From contig CAXXSX010000002.1 in NCBI GenBank assembly GCA_963677165.2, forward strand, positions 5,270,001-5,334,000: DNA of 64,000 nt, written 5' to 3'. The DNA is from JAFGXT01 sp963677165 (GTDB taxonomy: Bacteria > Verrucomicrobiota > Lentisphaeria > Victivallales > SZUA-371). This document shows positions 32,424 through 41,701 of this stretch, piece after piece. The position numbers and the translations under genes are program-made. Under the pieces are notes generated by a model. The model searched no databases, was not told the DNA's origin, and saw nothing but the letters and a program-made list of their open reading frames with translations. Within the stretch, counting starts at the first letter, position 1; each line of letters starts with the position of its first letter.

Positions 32424-35400
32424 ATGAAACTTAGAATAATATTAATAACGCTATTATTGCTGGGGTTGCACGCGGCAGCCCAAACACGAGTGCGATGGAA
32501 TTTTGAAACCGATAAAATTCCGTTGTCACGACAAGGGATGGATAAACACCCCGGATTCAAACTTGCTTGTGGTGACAACGGTACTCTGAGGCTTATTGCC
32601 ACAAAATCCGAATATCCATTTATTCAGTTAGGCGGTTATAAATATCACGCCATAAGAGGGAAAGATATCGGCAGAGTGGAAATCAAAATGAAGGTTCCGC
32701 CGCTTGTCACGCTTAAAGCTCCAAAGCTGCGTCTGGCCTGGAAATTCCGAGGAATGAAACAAGGCGGCTATATGGAAGTTCCGGTTATAGCCGATGGACA
32801 GTTTCATACCTACAAACTGGATCTGACAAAGAACCGGGACTGGACAAAAGGCAAAGCCATCAAAGGAGCGTCAATTAAATTGTATCCGTTGTATGCGTCC
32901 AAGGTAGAGGGAACCGAAGTGGACTTGAAACATCTATGGTTGGAATTAAGTCCGGAAGCAGACATTAGACGAATTGAAAAACTTGCATCCCAGCGACTAA
33001 AGGAACTGCATAAAGTGGCTACGGCCCTGCAACGAAAAAAAATAAATGTTGCACGTATGAACCAGTTACTTCACAAGGCCACCAAGTCCTTTGAACAGTT
33101 TAAACAAAGCAAAGCTTCAGCGAACCCAAAGCAACAGTTGGCAGCTGCAGCAGAAGCATCATTCCAGCAGGCATTCACCGCAATCAGGAGTGCACAACGC
33201 TACGGATTACTGCTAGATGAATTTAATTATATGCGCTGTAGTTTAAAGTTCAGCCATGAACGAAAAATAAGTATCGATTCCAACGCCAAGACTGCGGTAA
33301 AAACGCTTGCGAAAGAACTTAACTCCATCAAAACATTACTGGCGGATGGAAAATTTTCCGGCATAAACGCCAAACTGGAGCAACTGGAAAAACTCAAGGA
33401 AAGTACCTGGAACGAACTTTTATCTCGAAATGTCCGGTTGTGGCAAACCGGCCTAAGCGGCATGACCTACAGCCGTTTCGGCTGGCTGGCTTCACGCAAA
33501 ACCGGCTTGCTGACTTTTGACGCTAACGCTAACGCCCTGATGCGCGATTATTTCCGTAACGCCAATGGTTCGCTGCCGCAAATTCAGTTTTTCCCGCTTA
33601 ACGCAAAGCCAATAAAGGATAGCAAGAAGGTCAAAGACATCAGCTGGGTAAGCAAAGAATTTGAATATGGCTATACCAGCTCTAACGGCAAAAAAATTTA
33701 CTGGAATGTAAGGTGGAGTCTGCTGGCTCCGGGCGTAATAACAACAACCAACGCCGAACAATTCAACTGCTATCTAAATGTCGGCAGAAGCACAAATCCA
33801 AGTAAAATTCTGGCGGTAGTCAATGGCAGGCCCCGGATCATTCCCGTATCACAACTTAACAAACTCAATCCTCGCACCTTAAGTGAAAACTGGATATTGC
33901 TGTTGTTTGAAACAAAATTCCCCGAAGTACCGTGCCTGATAACGTTCAGCAGACGACCGGACAAAATCTCTCTTAAAAAAGGTATTGTCGTCAGCCGTCG
34001 CGGAGGAGTCGGTTCCTTTGGACTATCTCTCCCGTGGGGAGTACGCCCACTGCCGGCAAACTTCGCGCAGGGCTGGAAAACTTCAGCGCCAGCCGAGATT
34101 GTGGCACAGTGCCGTCGGATTAATGCGGTCATGACAGCATATCCTTATAAATGCAATGAATATTTCTCGGTTTCCGCCGACCGGAAATATATTAATGTGG
34201 TCGATGTGGTTAAGCACCTGCTGCTTGCCAACGACTGGAATTTTAAAGGTGAAAAAGTCGCCCCATTACCGCCGGTACTAGCCTTTGCCGCTTCCCATAA
34301 ATACGGCGCCCCCCAACACCCCATCAAACTGCCTTCCCAGGCAGTCAACCTTAATATGTGGACCAAAGCAGGACCATACATGGCATGCAAAGGCAACACG
34401 GTTTCTTACTCAATCCCGGTTCCAGACCTGCGAACTCCGTGCTACCTGAAAATGGCCGAAGCCGATCCCAAACGCCTCAGACAACTCAGAAGGATTCAGA
34501 ATCGTCCGAATTACCACGCGATGACAAAAATGCCGAACGCGGCTCCCGGGGGGCAGTTAATATTTCACCCCTGGTGCAGTTTGGATACACAGTTTCGCGC
34601 GGATTACGGCAAAGACATAAAAATGCAAATTCTCTCTCAGTTGAACCAGCAGAATCAGCTTGACGGCTTCAGCAGCAATTTCGGAGGGAGTCAAGTCATC
34701 GAACGTACCGAGCCTTTTTCCGGCATCTCATATCTGGTTAGCGGCTGGAGAGGTAAGCGCCTCGGCCTCGATATCTTCGGTGATACCACCACTTTTGCGG
34801 CCTGCACTTTTGTCTCAACTTTCGAATACGCCCGTTTCTACGGCGACTGGCAACTCGTGCGCGACAACTGGAGCAAACTACTCCGGGTACTGAGCGTCAA
34901 TATCGCCCGCAGCGACTGGGCAATCATGGGTCAGGACTACACCGACTTCACCATGACCCATATTATCGACATGGCCACAGATTCCTGGGCCGCCCCGGTT
35001 TATATGACCAAACTAGCCTCCACCGTCGGCGACCGCAGAACTGCGGATTTTACACTGTACATGAGTGCCCGTCAGGCGGTACCACTTGTTGCGGCATTCT
35101 ATAAACGTCCCTGGGATATGGCTTATTCCAATTGCTGGAACTGGAAGAAAGGTGTACCGGAGGCCGGTTTTCCTGAAATCGGCGGAACCGCTCAGGGGGC
35201 AGTCTGGGCTAGAGGGATTACTACTTATAACTTTATTTGCGGCATCAATATTGCCCAGGAAACGGTTAATCTCTTTCGAGATTTTTGTCCCAGGGAGGCC
35301 AAAGAATTGCTCTATTCAACACTGGAGCATTTCTTTCCGCAATGGTACGATCCCAAATACATCGATAAGGATGCTTTCGTCGGACGTACGAAATATGCCC

Positions 35401-36647
35401 AAAAGGGCGGCAACCTGGCTAACGGCATCGCGAAGATTTTGTTTCTACGCTCGGCACTGGGCGATTCCTATGAAAACCTGAACCGAACTTTTGCCGCCGC
35501 CATGCTTGAGGGCACCAGCGATGAAGGAAAGCTGGGGAAATATGTGCCGGTCTGGCCAGTTGATGTACTTACTTGCGCTTTTGTCGCCAGAATGCTTGGA
35601 GACCAGGCGCCCTGTCAACTGGCAAGCTGGACCCCTGCCCGACTGGTCGACGCTGTTTATTATGACTCAAAACAGGAAGCGGTCATATCCTTTGAGAGCA
35701 ACGCCCCGTTTACAGTTAATGTCATCAGCGCCACATGCCCGCAAACCATAAAAATAAATGACAAGGTTCTGACAGAAGATGATTATAAATTCGACTCCGA
35801 AACAAAAAATCTGCATCTGAAAGTAAATAATCCGGGTACCGCACAAATTGTGCTGAACTACACCGGATGGGTCAACCCCAATAAAACGATCCCGGTCATC
35901 CCTTGGAAAGACATAGCTTTGACCTCGGAAATGAAAATATGCCGGGCCGAACGCAAAAAAACCGAAACTTATCTACAGGACACTGCGGAAAATTACGCAC
36001 TAAACCATCCTGTACGCCTTGACCTGAAGCCATATTTCAATATGAGTTTCGGGTATACCCCCAATGGCAGTGATAAGCGACCTTACTCATGGTTCGGAGT
36101 AAAAACCCTTAGCTCTACACAAGGCGGAATCTACGATATTGCGACCGGCACACAAACCTACCGTGGTGTCCCTTTTACGATCAGTACCGACAAAAATAAC
36201 GCCGCCGTTGGCCTGTACGGCTGGAAGGCAAAAAATATGCCGCGAAAAGTTGTTGTGGATAATCTGAAACTGAAGGCGAAAAAACTCTATTTTCTTCACG
36301 GCTCCTTCTACGACAACAGTGATGGAAAAGATGTAATACGTTATATCATCCACTACACCGATGGCACGAGTGCGGTTTTCAAAGCTCGTTCCGGCCTGGA
36401 AATCGCTGACTGGTGGGACCCGAAAGATTTGGACAACGCCCGTTTAGGCGCCCGGATTAAAGTAGGCAACCATGTCGCCGGATTATATATTGCAGTGTGG
36501 GAAAATAACCAGTATACCGCCGCCGGAGACGTGGAAAATGCAGTGGAGGACCAACGCGAACGCAAAACCATCGACCGTATTGAGATTGAATCAACCGGAA
36601 TTGATGGCGCCGTTGCCGTTGTTGCAATAACCGCAGATTTGTTGTAA
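32424..36647 (+). CDS. Giant secreted protein, putative glycan-active (alpha/alpha)-barrel enzyme, family not recognised
   Basis: A 1407-residue protein with a signal peptide (about 20 residues, MKLRIILITLLLLGLHAAAQ). Residues 25-185 should be a beta-sandwich (NFETDKIPLS start). Residues about 190-335 are helical, rich in Lys, Glu, Gln and Ala, and probably coiled coil. A long middle part to about 1070 has helical-toroid character (RFYGDWQLVRDNWSKLLR; TDFTMTHIIDMATDSWAAPVYMTKLAS; GNLANGIAKILFLRSALG). The last 250 residues are again beta-rich. I recognise no named family. Setting and domain style suggest a polysaccharide lyase or six-hairpin-type glycosidase. GGGAG precedes the ATG. Confidence 0.65.
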   Translation: MKLRIILITLLLLGLHAAAQTRVRWNFETDKIPLSRQGMDKHPGFKLACGDNGTLRLIATKSEYPFIQLGGYKYHAIRGKDIGRVEIKMKVPPLVTLKAPKLRLAWKFRGMKQGGYMEVPVIADGQFHTYKLDLTKNRDWTKGKAIKGASIKLYPLYASKVEGTEVDLKHLWLELSPEADIRRIEKLASQRLKELHKVATALQRKKINVARMNQLLHKATKSFEQFKQSKASANPKQQLAAAAEASFQQAFTAIRSAQRYGLLLDEFNYMRCSLKFSHERKISIDSNAKTAVKTLAKELNSIKTLLADGKFSGINAKLEQLEKLKESTWNELLSRNVRLWQTGLSGMTYSRFGWLASRKTGLLTFDANANALMRDYFRNANGSLPQIQFFPLNAKPIKDSKKVKDISWVSKEFEYGYTSSNGKKIYWNVRWSLLAPGVITTTNAEQFNCYLNVGRSTNPSKILAVVNGRPRIIPVSQLNKLNPRTLSENWILLLFETKFPEVPCLITFSRRPDKISLKKGIVVSRRGGVGSFGLSLPWGVRPLPANFAQGWKTSAPAEIVAQCRRINAVMTAYPYKCNEYFSVSADRKYINVVDVVKHLLLANDWNFKGEKVAPLPPVLAFAASHKYGAPQHPIKLPSQAVNLNMWTKAGPYMACKGNTVSYSIPVPDLRTPCYLKMAEADPKRLRQLRRIQNRPNYHAMTKMPNAAPGGQLIFHPWCSLDTQFRADYGKDIKMQILSQLNQQNQLDGFSSNFGGSQVIERTEPFSGISYLVSGWRGKRLGLDIFGDTTTFAACTFVSTFEYARFYGDWQLVRDNWSKLLRVLSVNIARSDWAIMGQDYTDFTMTHIIDMATDSWAAPVYMTKLASTVGDRRTADFTLYMSARQAVPLVAAFYKRPWDMAYSNCWNWKKGVPEAGFPEIGGTAQGAVWARGITTYNFICGINIAQETVNLFRDFCPREAKELLYSTLEHFFPQWYDPKYIDKDAFVGRTKYAQKGGNLANGIAKILFLRSALGDSYENLNRTFAAAMLEGTSDEGKLGKYVPVWPVDVLTCAFVARMLGDQAPCQLASWTPARLVDAVYYDSKQEAVISFESNAPFTVNVISATCPQTIKINDKVLTEDDYKFDSETKNLHLKVNNPGTAQIVLNYTGWVNPNKTIPVIPWKDIALTSEMKICRAERKKTETYLQDTAENYALNHPVRLDLKPYFNMSFGYTPNGSDKRPYSWFGVKTLSSTQGGIYDIATGTQTYRGVPFTISTDKNNAAVGLYGWKAKNMPRKVVVDNLKLKAKKLYFLHGSFYDNSDGKDVIRYIIHYTDGTSAVFKARSGLEIADWWDPKDLDNARLGARIKVGNHVAGLYIAVWENNQYTAAGDVENAVEDQRERKTIDRIEIESTGIDGAVAVVAITADLL

Positions 36648-36695
36648 AATTTAAAAATAATTAACCAAACAACCCAAAATTACGGAGGTGACTCA

Positions 36696-37487
36696 ATGTT
36701 AACCAGCAAAACACAACAGAAACCATGTCTTGCCCCGCTCAGCCCACAAAAGTGCAACTCATTGACAGTAAGAAACTTCACACTCATCGAACTCCTCGTA
36801 GTGATCGCTATTATTGCAATTCTGGCGTCATTGCTGCTTCCGGCTTTAAACCAGGCGCGAGACAAGGCCAAAGCAACTTTATGCATTAACAACCTGAAAC
36901 AATCCGGCCTGACACTCTACAGTTATTCAGATGATTTCAATGGTTATATGCCGGCGCCATTTTCGTCTTACAGATTCGACGGAATAAACGAGACCGGTCC
37001 GTGGGACAGATTACTATACGATTTTAGTTACATTAAGAAAATTACTCTCGTCATGTGTCCGAGTTTGCGTTATTCCGCCCACAGCGCACCAATTACCGAC
37101 ATCGCAAATTCGAGTTGGCAAGCTTATGGAATGAATTGCAATGCAACTTCGAGCGGCTCCGCATCGCGTAATTATTATCCGCGCCTGACAGATAAAATCG
37201 GTGGATATAGTCCATCGTCAACGATGTTGCTTGGTGATTCATCAGCATACAGCAGTACCGCGGGAATAGTACAATATTCCTTTATTACAGCGGATACTCC
37301 ATCCGGCTTTAGCAGCAACATTAGTAATTACACCGGCACAATGGGGGCCGTTGCGCTCCGACACAGCAAGCACGCCAATATAGTCGCCTTTGACGGTCAT
37401 GCCGAACCGGCAAACAGCGGAGAACTAAAAGCGAACTTCCGTTATAACGGCGGCAGGGATGTTAACGGCACACCGGTTACGTTCTGA
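36696..37487 (+). CDS. Pseudopilin-like protein with H-X9-DG motif (locus 3)
   Basis: A 263-residue protein. The leader is unusually long (about 28 residues, with several Cys and Pro) before NFTLIELLVVIAIIAILASLLLPAL; Asn again replaces the usual Gly before FTLIEL. GGAGGTG lies at good distance from the ATG at 36696, supporting the long leader. The C-terminal part has H-x9-DG (RHSKHANIVAFDGHAE). It follows the 1407-residue gene by 48 bases and ends locus 3, with a strong hairpin after it. The middle region is Ser/Tyr-rich and differs from the other two pseudopilins. Confidence 0.83.
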   Translation: MLTSKTQQKPCLAPLSPQKCNSLTVRNFTLIELLVVIAIIAILASLLLPALNQARDKAKATLCINNLKQSGLTLYSYSDDFNGYMPAPFSSYRFDGINETGPWDRLLYDFSYIKKITLVMCPSLRYSAHSAPITDIANSSWQAYGMNCNATSSGSASRNYYPRLTDKIGGYSPSSTMLLGDSSAYSSTAGIVQYSFITADTPSGFSSNISNYTGTMGAVALRHSKHANIVAFDGHAEPANSGELKANFRYNGGRDVNGTPVTF

Positions 37488-37505
37488 CAGTTTCACCACT
37501 ATTTA

Positions 37506-37548
37506 TTCGAATGCCGAAAGGGCCAACAGCGACCTTCCGGCATTCGAA
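37506..37548. terminator. Strong hairpin after locus 3
   Basis: TTCGAATGCCG and CGGCATTCGAA form a perfect 11-bp stem, with further AAGG/CCTT pairing inside. No T-run follows on the plus strand, so it may act as an mRNA 3' end rather than a classic terminator. Confidence 0.6.
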
Positions 37549-37681
37549 ATCTAAGGGTTTCTCAAAACTTTTCTTGCATCCCCTGGGAATACATCTAATA
37601 AATTTCCCATTATAATACCTCACCCTATTGCATATTCGCAAACTACAATATACATTATAGAAGTACGTCAATAAGAGTTCC

Positions 37682-38773
37682 ATGAATAATCAGGGGTTTG
37701 AGGTTATGTACCTTCATTTGGAGTATTTTCCGTTTCCATCGGTCAGGAACGGCAAATTTCATGACGGAATCATTCAATCCTGGCCAACAGAATGCACAAA
37801 ATGTGCTTCAAAGGATTGTCTTTCAGACGAAATTCCTCTGGATGAGATACAGCAATGCAATTGTGGACTTAATTATATCAGGGTAAAAAAAGGATTTGCA
37901 ATTGGCGGTATCAAAATATCCCCGGACCCGGGAGTCTCTCCTCTGATCAACAGTTCAAATTGTACATTGCACGTATCTGCCGAAAATATATCTACAGCAG
38001 TAGCTCCTCGAAGTCCTCGTCTTGATCTTAGATTCTCACAGGTACAACTATGGAATTACTACAGTTCCCCAGTGATTTCTCAAGAACTAAGCCAGGAGAC
38101 AAACTTTGTTGACAGCTATCGCTGTTTAGCGAACAGTCTACTCAACAGATTAAAAGAAGACATGGAATCTCCCGGAATCTCGTTTCAAAACAATTATTAC
38201 CGGCAAGTCTTTTGGAGCTGCAAATACTTTTGTGAAATCCTTTCCGCGTTCGAATTTATATATGATCCGTCGATACTTACCAAAACGTATAAATGTATTC
38301 CTTTAAAACCTGCACCTCAAGCAAGAAAACAAACTGATATAATCGCAACCAGATATAATGAAAAAAAACTCAAATTTTCATTTTTATCCGAAAATTCAAA
38401 ACTTATAACAGTTCACCCCAAAGTGATCAGTACATTATTTTTTACCCTCATGGATAATGCCGCAAAATTCGCTCCGAAAAAATCAAAGATTTTAATTCAA
38501 TTAAAAGATAATAATAACGGAACCACTTTTTCCGTAAAATCAATCGGCCCACAGATAATGGATTACGAATCCGAGGATATCTACAAAGCCAAATACACGG
38601 GAAAAGCATCTCCACATCCTGAAAGTCCAGGTCTGGGACTCTATATTGCTTCAAAGTTGGCAAGTACGCACCTTCAGAAAAAAATTTTTCACCACCAGAA
38701 AAAGCTTAAAAACAATAAATTTGAAACCATATTCTCCATAGACATCCCGGAAAAAGCCGGAATACTGTTCTAA
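37682..38773 (+). CDS. Cys-rich GHKL-ATPase-domain protein lacking a phospho-acceptor His
   Basis: A 363-residue soluble protein. The N-terminus has a Cys cluster (C38, C41, C46, C59, C61) that could bind zinc or an Fe-S cluster. Residues 240-355 resemble a histidine-kinase ATPase domain: FTLMDNAAKFAP (N-box with N259), and GLGLYIASKLAS (G2 box, 317-328). The G1 region reads VKSIGPQI instead of V-x-D-x-G-x-G-I. No His occurs between residues 97 and 245, so the usual H-box is missing. No response regulator is adjacent. It may be an unusual sensor or a degenerate kinase. An AAGAG site precedes the ATG. Confidence 0.65.
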   Translation: MNNQGFEVMYLHLEYFPFPSVRNGKFHDGIIQSWPTECTKCASKDCLSDEIPLDEIQQCNCGLNYIRVKKGFAIGGIKISPDPGVSPLINSSNCTLHVSAENISTAVAPRSPRLDLRFSQVQLWNYYSSPVISQELSQETNFVDSYRCLANSLLNRLKEDMESPGISFQNNYYRQVFWSCKYFCEILSAFEFIYDPSILTKTYKCIPLKPAPQARKQTDIIATRYNEKKLKFSFLSENSKLITVHPKVISTLFFTLMDNAAKFAPKKSKILIQLKDNNNGTTFSVKSIGPQIMDYESEDIYKAKYTGKASPHPESPGLGLYIASKLASTHLQKKIFHHQKKLKNNKFETIFSIDIPEKAGILF

Positions 38774-38774
38774 T

Positions 38775-38851
38775 AAGGGACAAGTCCCTTAACCCTTCGA
38801 GATGCTTTGCATCTGCTTCCGTCCTTCGGACGGTAGCTTCAGGCTTCGCCG
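38775..38851. repeat. Cluster of small GC-rich hairpins
   Basis: Four short inverted repeats in 77 bases: AAGGGAC/GTCCCTT (38775-38790), AGATGC/GCATCT (38800-38814), CCGTCC/GGACGG (38819-38833, TTC loop), and GGC/GCC with a TTC loop near 38842. It stands out from the AT-rich surroundings. It lies between convergent genes. Confidence 0.55.
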
Positions 38852-38907
38852 TCGCCGGGAAATGAAAAAACGCTTTTGTACTAGAAGTATAAAATTAAGA
38901 CACGACA

Positions 38908-40035
38908 CTAATACCGGCGTAACGTAACATCCGGCATGGTACCGGCTTTGACTTCCAGCTCACGCATATCTCCATTTCGCTGGAGCTTCAGCTTAATAAC
39001 TTCGCCGGGATTCCGGCTGAAAACCGCCAGCATAACATCATTTGGAGTACTTATTTCTTTACCGTCAACTTCCAGAATAACATCTCCGGCGACAACTCCC
39101 GCAGTCAATGCCGGTCCACCGTCAATGACTCCGGCAATTATTACACCATGCTCAATATTCAACTGTTCTTTCTGCTTTTCAGAAAGCATTCCCATTGAAA
39201 CTCCAAGCCATGGTCGAATGACTTTCCCATCGCGAATAAGTTTACGGCACACCCGCCGGGCAAGATTACCGGCAATCGAAAAACTGAGTCCGATATTACC
39301 ACCGGATGATGATAATATAAAATCATTGACTCCGATAACATTTCCATTCAGGTCAAGTAACGGACCGCCGCTATTTCCCTGATTGATCGAAGCATCAGTC
39401 TGAATAAAATTCTCATATACGTTCATTCCCATAGCACGACGTTTGTGGCTAACAATTCCCACCGTAACGGTATGGGCCAGGCTGAACGGCGCACCGATCG
39501 CAATCGCCCAATGACCGACTTTAACTTTTTCAGAATCGGCGAAAGCAAGATAAGGGAACTCTTTAGAGGCATTTACTTTTAATACTGCCAGGTCAGACAA
39601 CGGATCACTGCCGACAAGTTCGGCTTCATATTTATGCTCATCCTTCAACTTGACTGTAAATACATCCTGCCCCCTTACAATATGGTAGTTAGTCAGAATA
39701 TACCCGTCAGCAGACACAAAAAAACCGGAACCAATCCCAGTAGGAACAGTTTGTTCCTGTGGAACTTTTCCGTAGTTAAAATAGTTATATAATTGATTGT
39801 AAGCCTGATTATAGTTTCTCGCAGCCAGCTTGCGGCCGGTCGTGATCACCACCACTGCAGGAGAACATCTTTCCGCTACAGATGCAAAGACATCCTGAAG
39901 GCTCTCAGCTTTCGCGGTCACAGTGGAAACTACATTACGTGAAGTCGTTCTCGATTGGGACAACGGTTTTACCCAAAAAGTTACGCAGACTAACGCCGCG
40001 AGAATAACAATTACTATTTTCCAATATAGCTTCAT
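38908..40035 (-). CDS. HtrA/DegP-like S1C serine protease with one PDZ domain
   Basis: A 375-residue protein with one N-terminal hydrophobic segment (residues 6-22) serving as signal or anchor, so it acts in the periplasm. The trypsin-like domain has a full triad: H118 (TNYHIV), D148 (LSDLAVL), S222 (GNSGGPL). One PDZ domain follows (about residues 270-365; LGVSMGML, GVVAGDVILEVDGKEI). Single-PDZ, membrane-anchored layout is like DegS, which cleaves an anti-sigma factor, while two-PDZ DegP degrades misfolded proteins. No anti-sigma gene lies beside it. The product of the next upstream gene on this strand is AsmA-like. Confidence 0.9.
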   Translation of the reverse strand: MKLYWKIVIVILAALVCVTFWVKPLSQSRTTSRNVVSTVTAKAESLQDVFASVAERCSPAVVVITTGRKLAARNYNQAYNQLYNYFNYGKVPQEQTVPTGIGSGFFVSADGYILTNYHIVRGQDVFTVKLKDEHKYEAELVGSDPLSDLAVLKVNASKEFPYLAFADSEKVKVGHWAIAIGAPFSLAHTVTVGIVSHKRRAMGMNVYENFIQTDASINQGNSGGPLLDLNGNVIGVNDFILSSSGGNIGLSFSIAGNLARRVCRKLIRDGKVIRPWLGVSMGMLSEKQKEQLNIEHGVIIAGVIDGGPALTAGVVAGDVILEVDGKEISTPNDVMLAVFSRNPGEVIKLKLQRNGDMRELEVKAGTMPDVTLRRY

Positions 40036-40154
40036 TTTTTAGGTCCTTATTATTTTTCCGCTCCTCCCGCGGACACCTTAAGTAATAATAACTTCCCACT
40101 ATTCCCGCAATATTAGACATGTGGGAATAAAAAATGTTCCATACTTTTGCGGTT

Positions 40155-40988
40155 TTAGAAAAGATTCTTTACCGAATCAATGATTTTTTCTCCGGCCTTT
40201 TTGGTTTCATCAACAACTGATTCAGTTGCGCTGCCAAGAGACTTCAGACTGTCTTTAACGGCTGCGGCATCCGGAGCGCTGCTGACAGCTTTAACAATCT
40301 CCATAAGAATATCATCATAGATATAAGCAAACACTTCCTCAGGAGAACTATTCTTCTTATCCTTTCCGCCAATATCGGTCAATTGAATGTCCGGCAATGG
40401 AACCGTAATTTTCTGGTTGTTCAACAGTTTACTTGAAACGATAACTTTACAATTCGTCATCTTAAATAATTTTATTTCCACGGTCTTTTTCTGTTTCGAC
40501 TCAGTAGTGGATTCCTCCGTAGTCTCAGTTGTTGTAGATTTCGTTTCCGCTGTATCTGTTTTCTTCTCAGCCATGCCAGTGTTTGTTTCCACATTCTTCT
40601 TTATATCAGATAAATTACTGGTTCCGTTTATCTGCGGTTCATAAGCAATTACCGCCCCATCAATAACAATTTCATTGATCACAATATTATCAGAGAAGAT
40701 CGAATTACGTTCAACGTCAGCACGCAACTTCTTCAAATCAAAAGCCTGGGTGCTGGCATATCCTGACGGGTTTCCCACAGAAAAGTCCTTTAACGTCAGA
40801 TCCGCTCCCAGCAACGATAGAGAAACATCTTTCAGCTCAACTTTTGTTCCGGTCATCTTTGTACCAAACACGGTGACACTTTTTTCAATGATAGAGTCAA
40901 GCGATACCAGCAGAATTCCGATTCCGGCAATAAATAGAATAAACAGTGAGGCAAGAACAACTAAAGTTATTTTTATCGGCTTTTTCAT
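40155..40988 (-). CDS. AsmA-like membrane-anchored protein
   Basis: A 277-residue protein with one N-terminal transmembrane segment (IKITLVVLASLFILFIAGIGILL). The following 100 residues resemble the AsmA/DUF748 N-terminus: GTKVELKDVSLSLLGADLTLKDFSVGNPSGY and VINEIVIDGAVI. A Thr/Glu-rich linker (about residues 135-165) separates it from a short beta-rich part and a C-terminal amphipathic helix. AsmA-like proteins sit in the periplasm and are linked to outer-membrane lipid homeostasis. It is much shorter than full AsmA, so it is a mini version. It lies 120 bases upstream of the HtrA-like gene, same strand. Confidence 0.7.
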   Translation of the reverse strand: MKKPIKITLVVLASLFILFIAGIGILLVSLDSIIEKSVTVFGTKMTGTKVELKDVSLSLLGADLTLKDFSVGNPSGYASTQAFDLKKLRADVERNSIFSDNIVINEIVIDGAVIAYEPQINGTSNLSDIKKNVETNTGMAEKKTDTAETKSTTTETTEESTTESKQKKTVEIKLFKMTNCKVIVSSKLLNNQKITVPLPDIQLTDIGGKDKKNSSPEEVFAYIYDDILMEIVKAVSSAPDAAAVKDSLKSLGSATESVVDETKKAGEKIIDSVKNLF

Positions 40989-41224
40989 AATAATCTCTCC
41001 AATACAGTTTTTAGGTTATATTCCCCTCTGGTTATTATAAGAGATATCCTGAGATGAATCAAGCAACAAACTCAAACACTGAACTTTTTTTTTCGGTCTT
41101 TGCAAAAGACAAATAAAAATCTAACGTTTATCCTCTTGACCAAATCAAGATTATTGTTTATGTTCTTTTGTGGTATAAATAGTACTAACCTATGATTTAC
41201 GAGAGAATGAAAATGGGAGAAAAG

Positions 41225-41659
41225 ATGAAAATTCTGTTCCTCTGTACCGGAAATTCCTGTCGCAGCCAAATGGCGGAAGGATGGACCCGGCACTTAAAAA
41301 GCGATCAATTCGAAGCGTATTCCGCGGGAGTGGCCCCACATGGCCTCAACCTTGACGCGGTAAAGGTCATGCAGGAAGCTGGCGTCGATATCAGCAACCA
41401 GCAGTCACAACACATCGAAGAATTCAAAGACATGGATATCGACTATGTTGTAACAGTATGCGATAACGCACGAGAAAGTTGTCCAATCTTTCCGGGAAAA
41501 GCCAAAGTAATTCACGTAGGCTTTGATGATCCCCCGTTAATGGCGGCGGAAGCAGCACAACGCGGCGCAGAAGAAAAAGTTCAACTCGACTGCTATCGTA
41601 TGGTACGTGACGAGATCAGGGAATTTGTCGAGCATCTGCCGGCAAGCTTGCAGCAGTAA
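41225..41659 (+). CDS. arsC: Arsenate reductase, low-molecular-weight phosphatase type
   Basis: From ATG 41225 (GGGAG at 6 bases) the protein has 144 residues; upstream in-frame starts at 41192 and 41207 are less well placed. It has the P-loop C7-TGNSC-R13 of low-molecular-weight tyrosine phosphatases and the two extra cysteines C79 and C86 (VCDNARESCP) that define thioredoxin-linked arsenate reductases. It should reduce arsenate to arsenite in the cytoplasm. No arsR, arsB or acr3 gene is adjacent, so it is an isolated gene here. A bidirectional hairpin follows. Confidence 0.87.
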   Translation: MKILFLCTGNSCRSQMAEGWTRHLKSDQFEAYSAGVAPHGLNLDAVKVMQEAGVDISNQQSQHIEEFKDMDIDYVVTVCDNARESCPIFPGKAKVIHVGFDDPPLMAAEAAQRGAEEKVQLDCYRMVRDEIREFVEHLPASLQQ

Positions 41660-41671
41660 CTGATTTTCAAC

Positions 41672-41701
41672 TTGTAGTGCTTTCTTCGGAAAGCATTACA
41701 A
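41672..41701. terminator. Hairpin between convergent arsC and GNAT genes
   Basis: A 13-bp stem TTGTAGTGCTTTC / GAAAGCATTACAA (one G-U) with a TTCG tetraloop. It fills the gap exactly between the two stop codons. No strong T-run on either strand. Confidence 0.65.
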
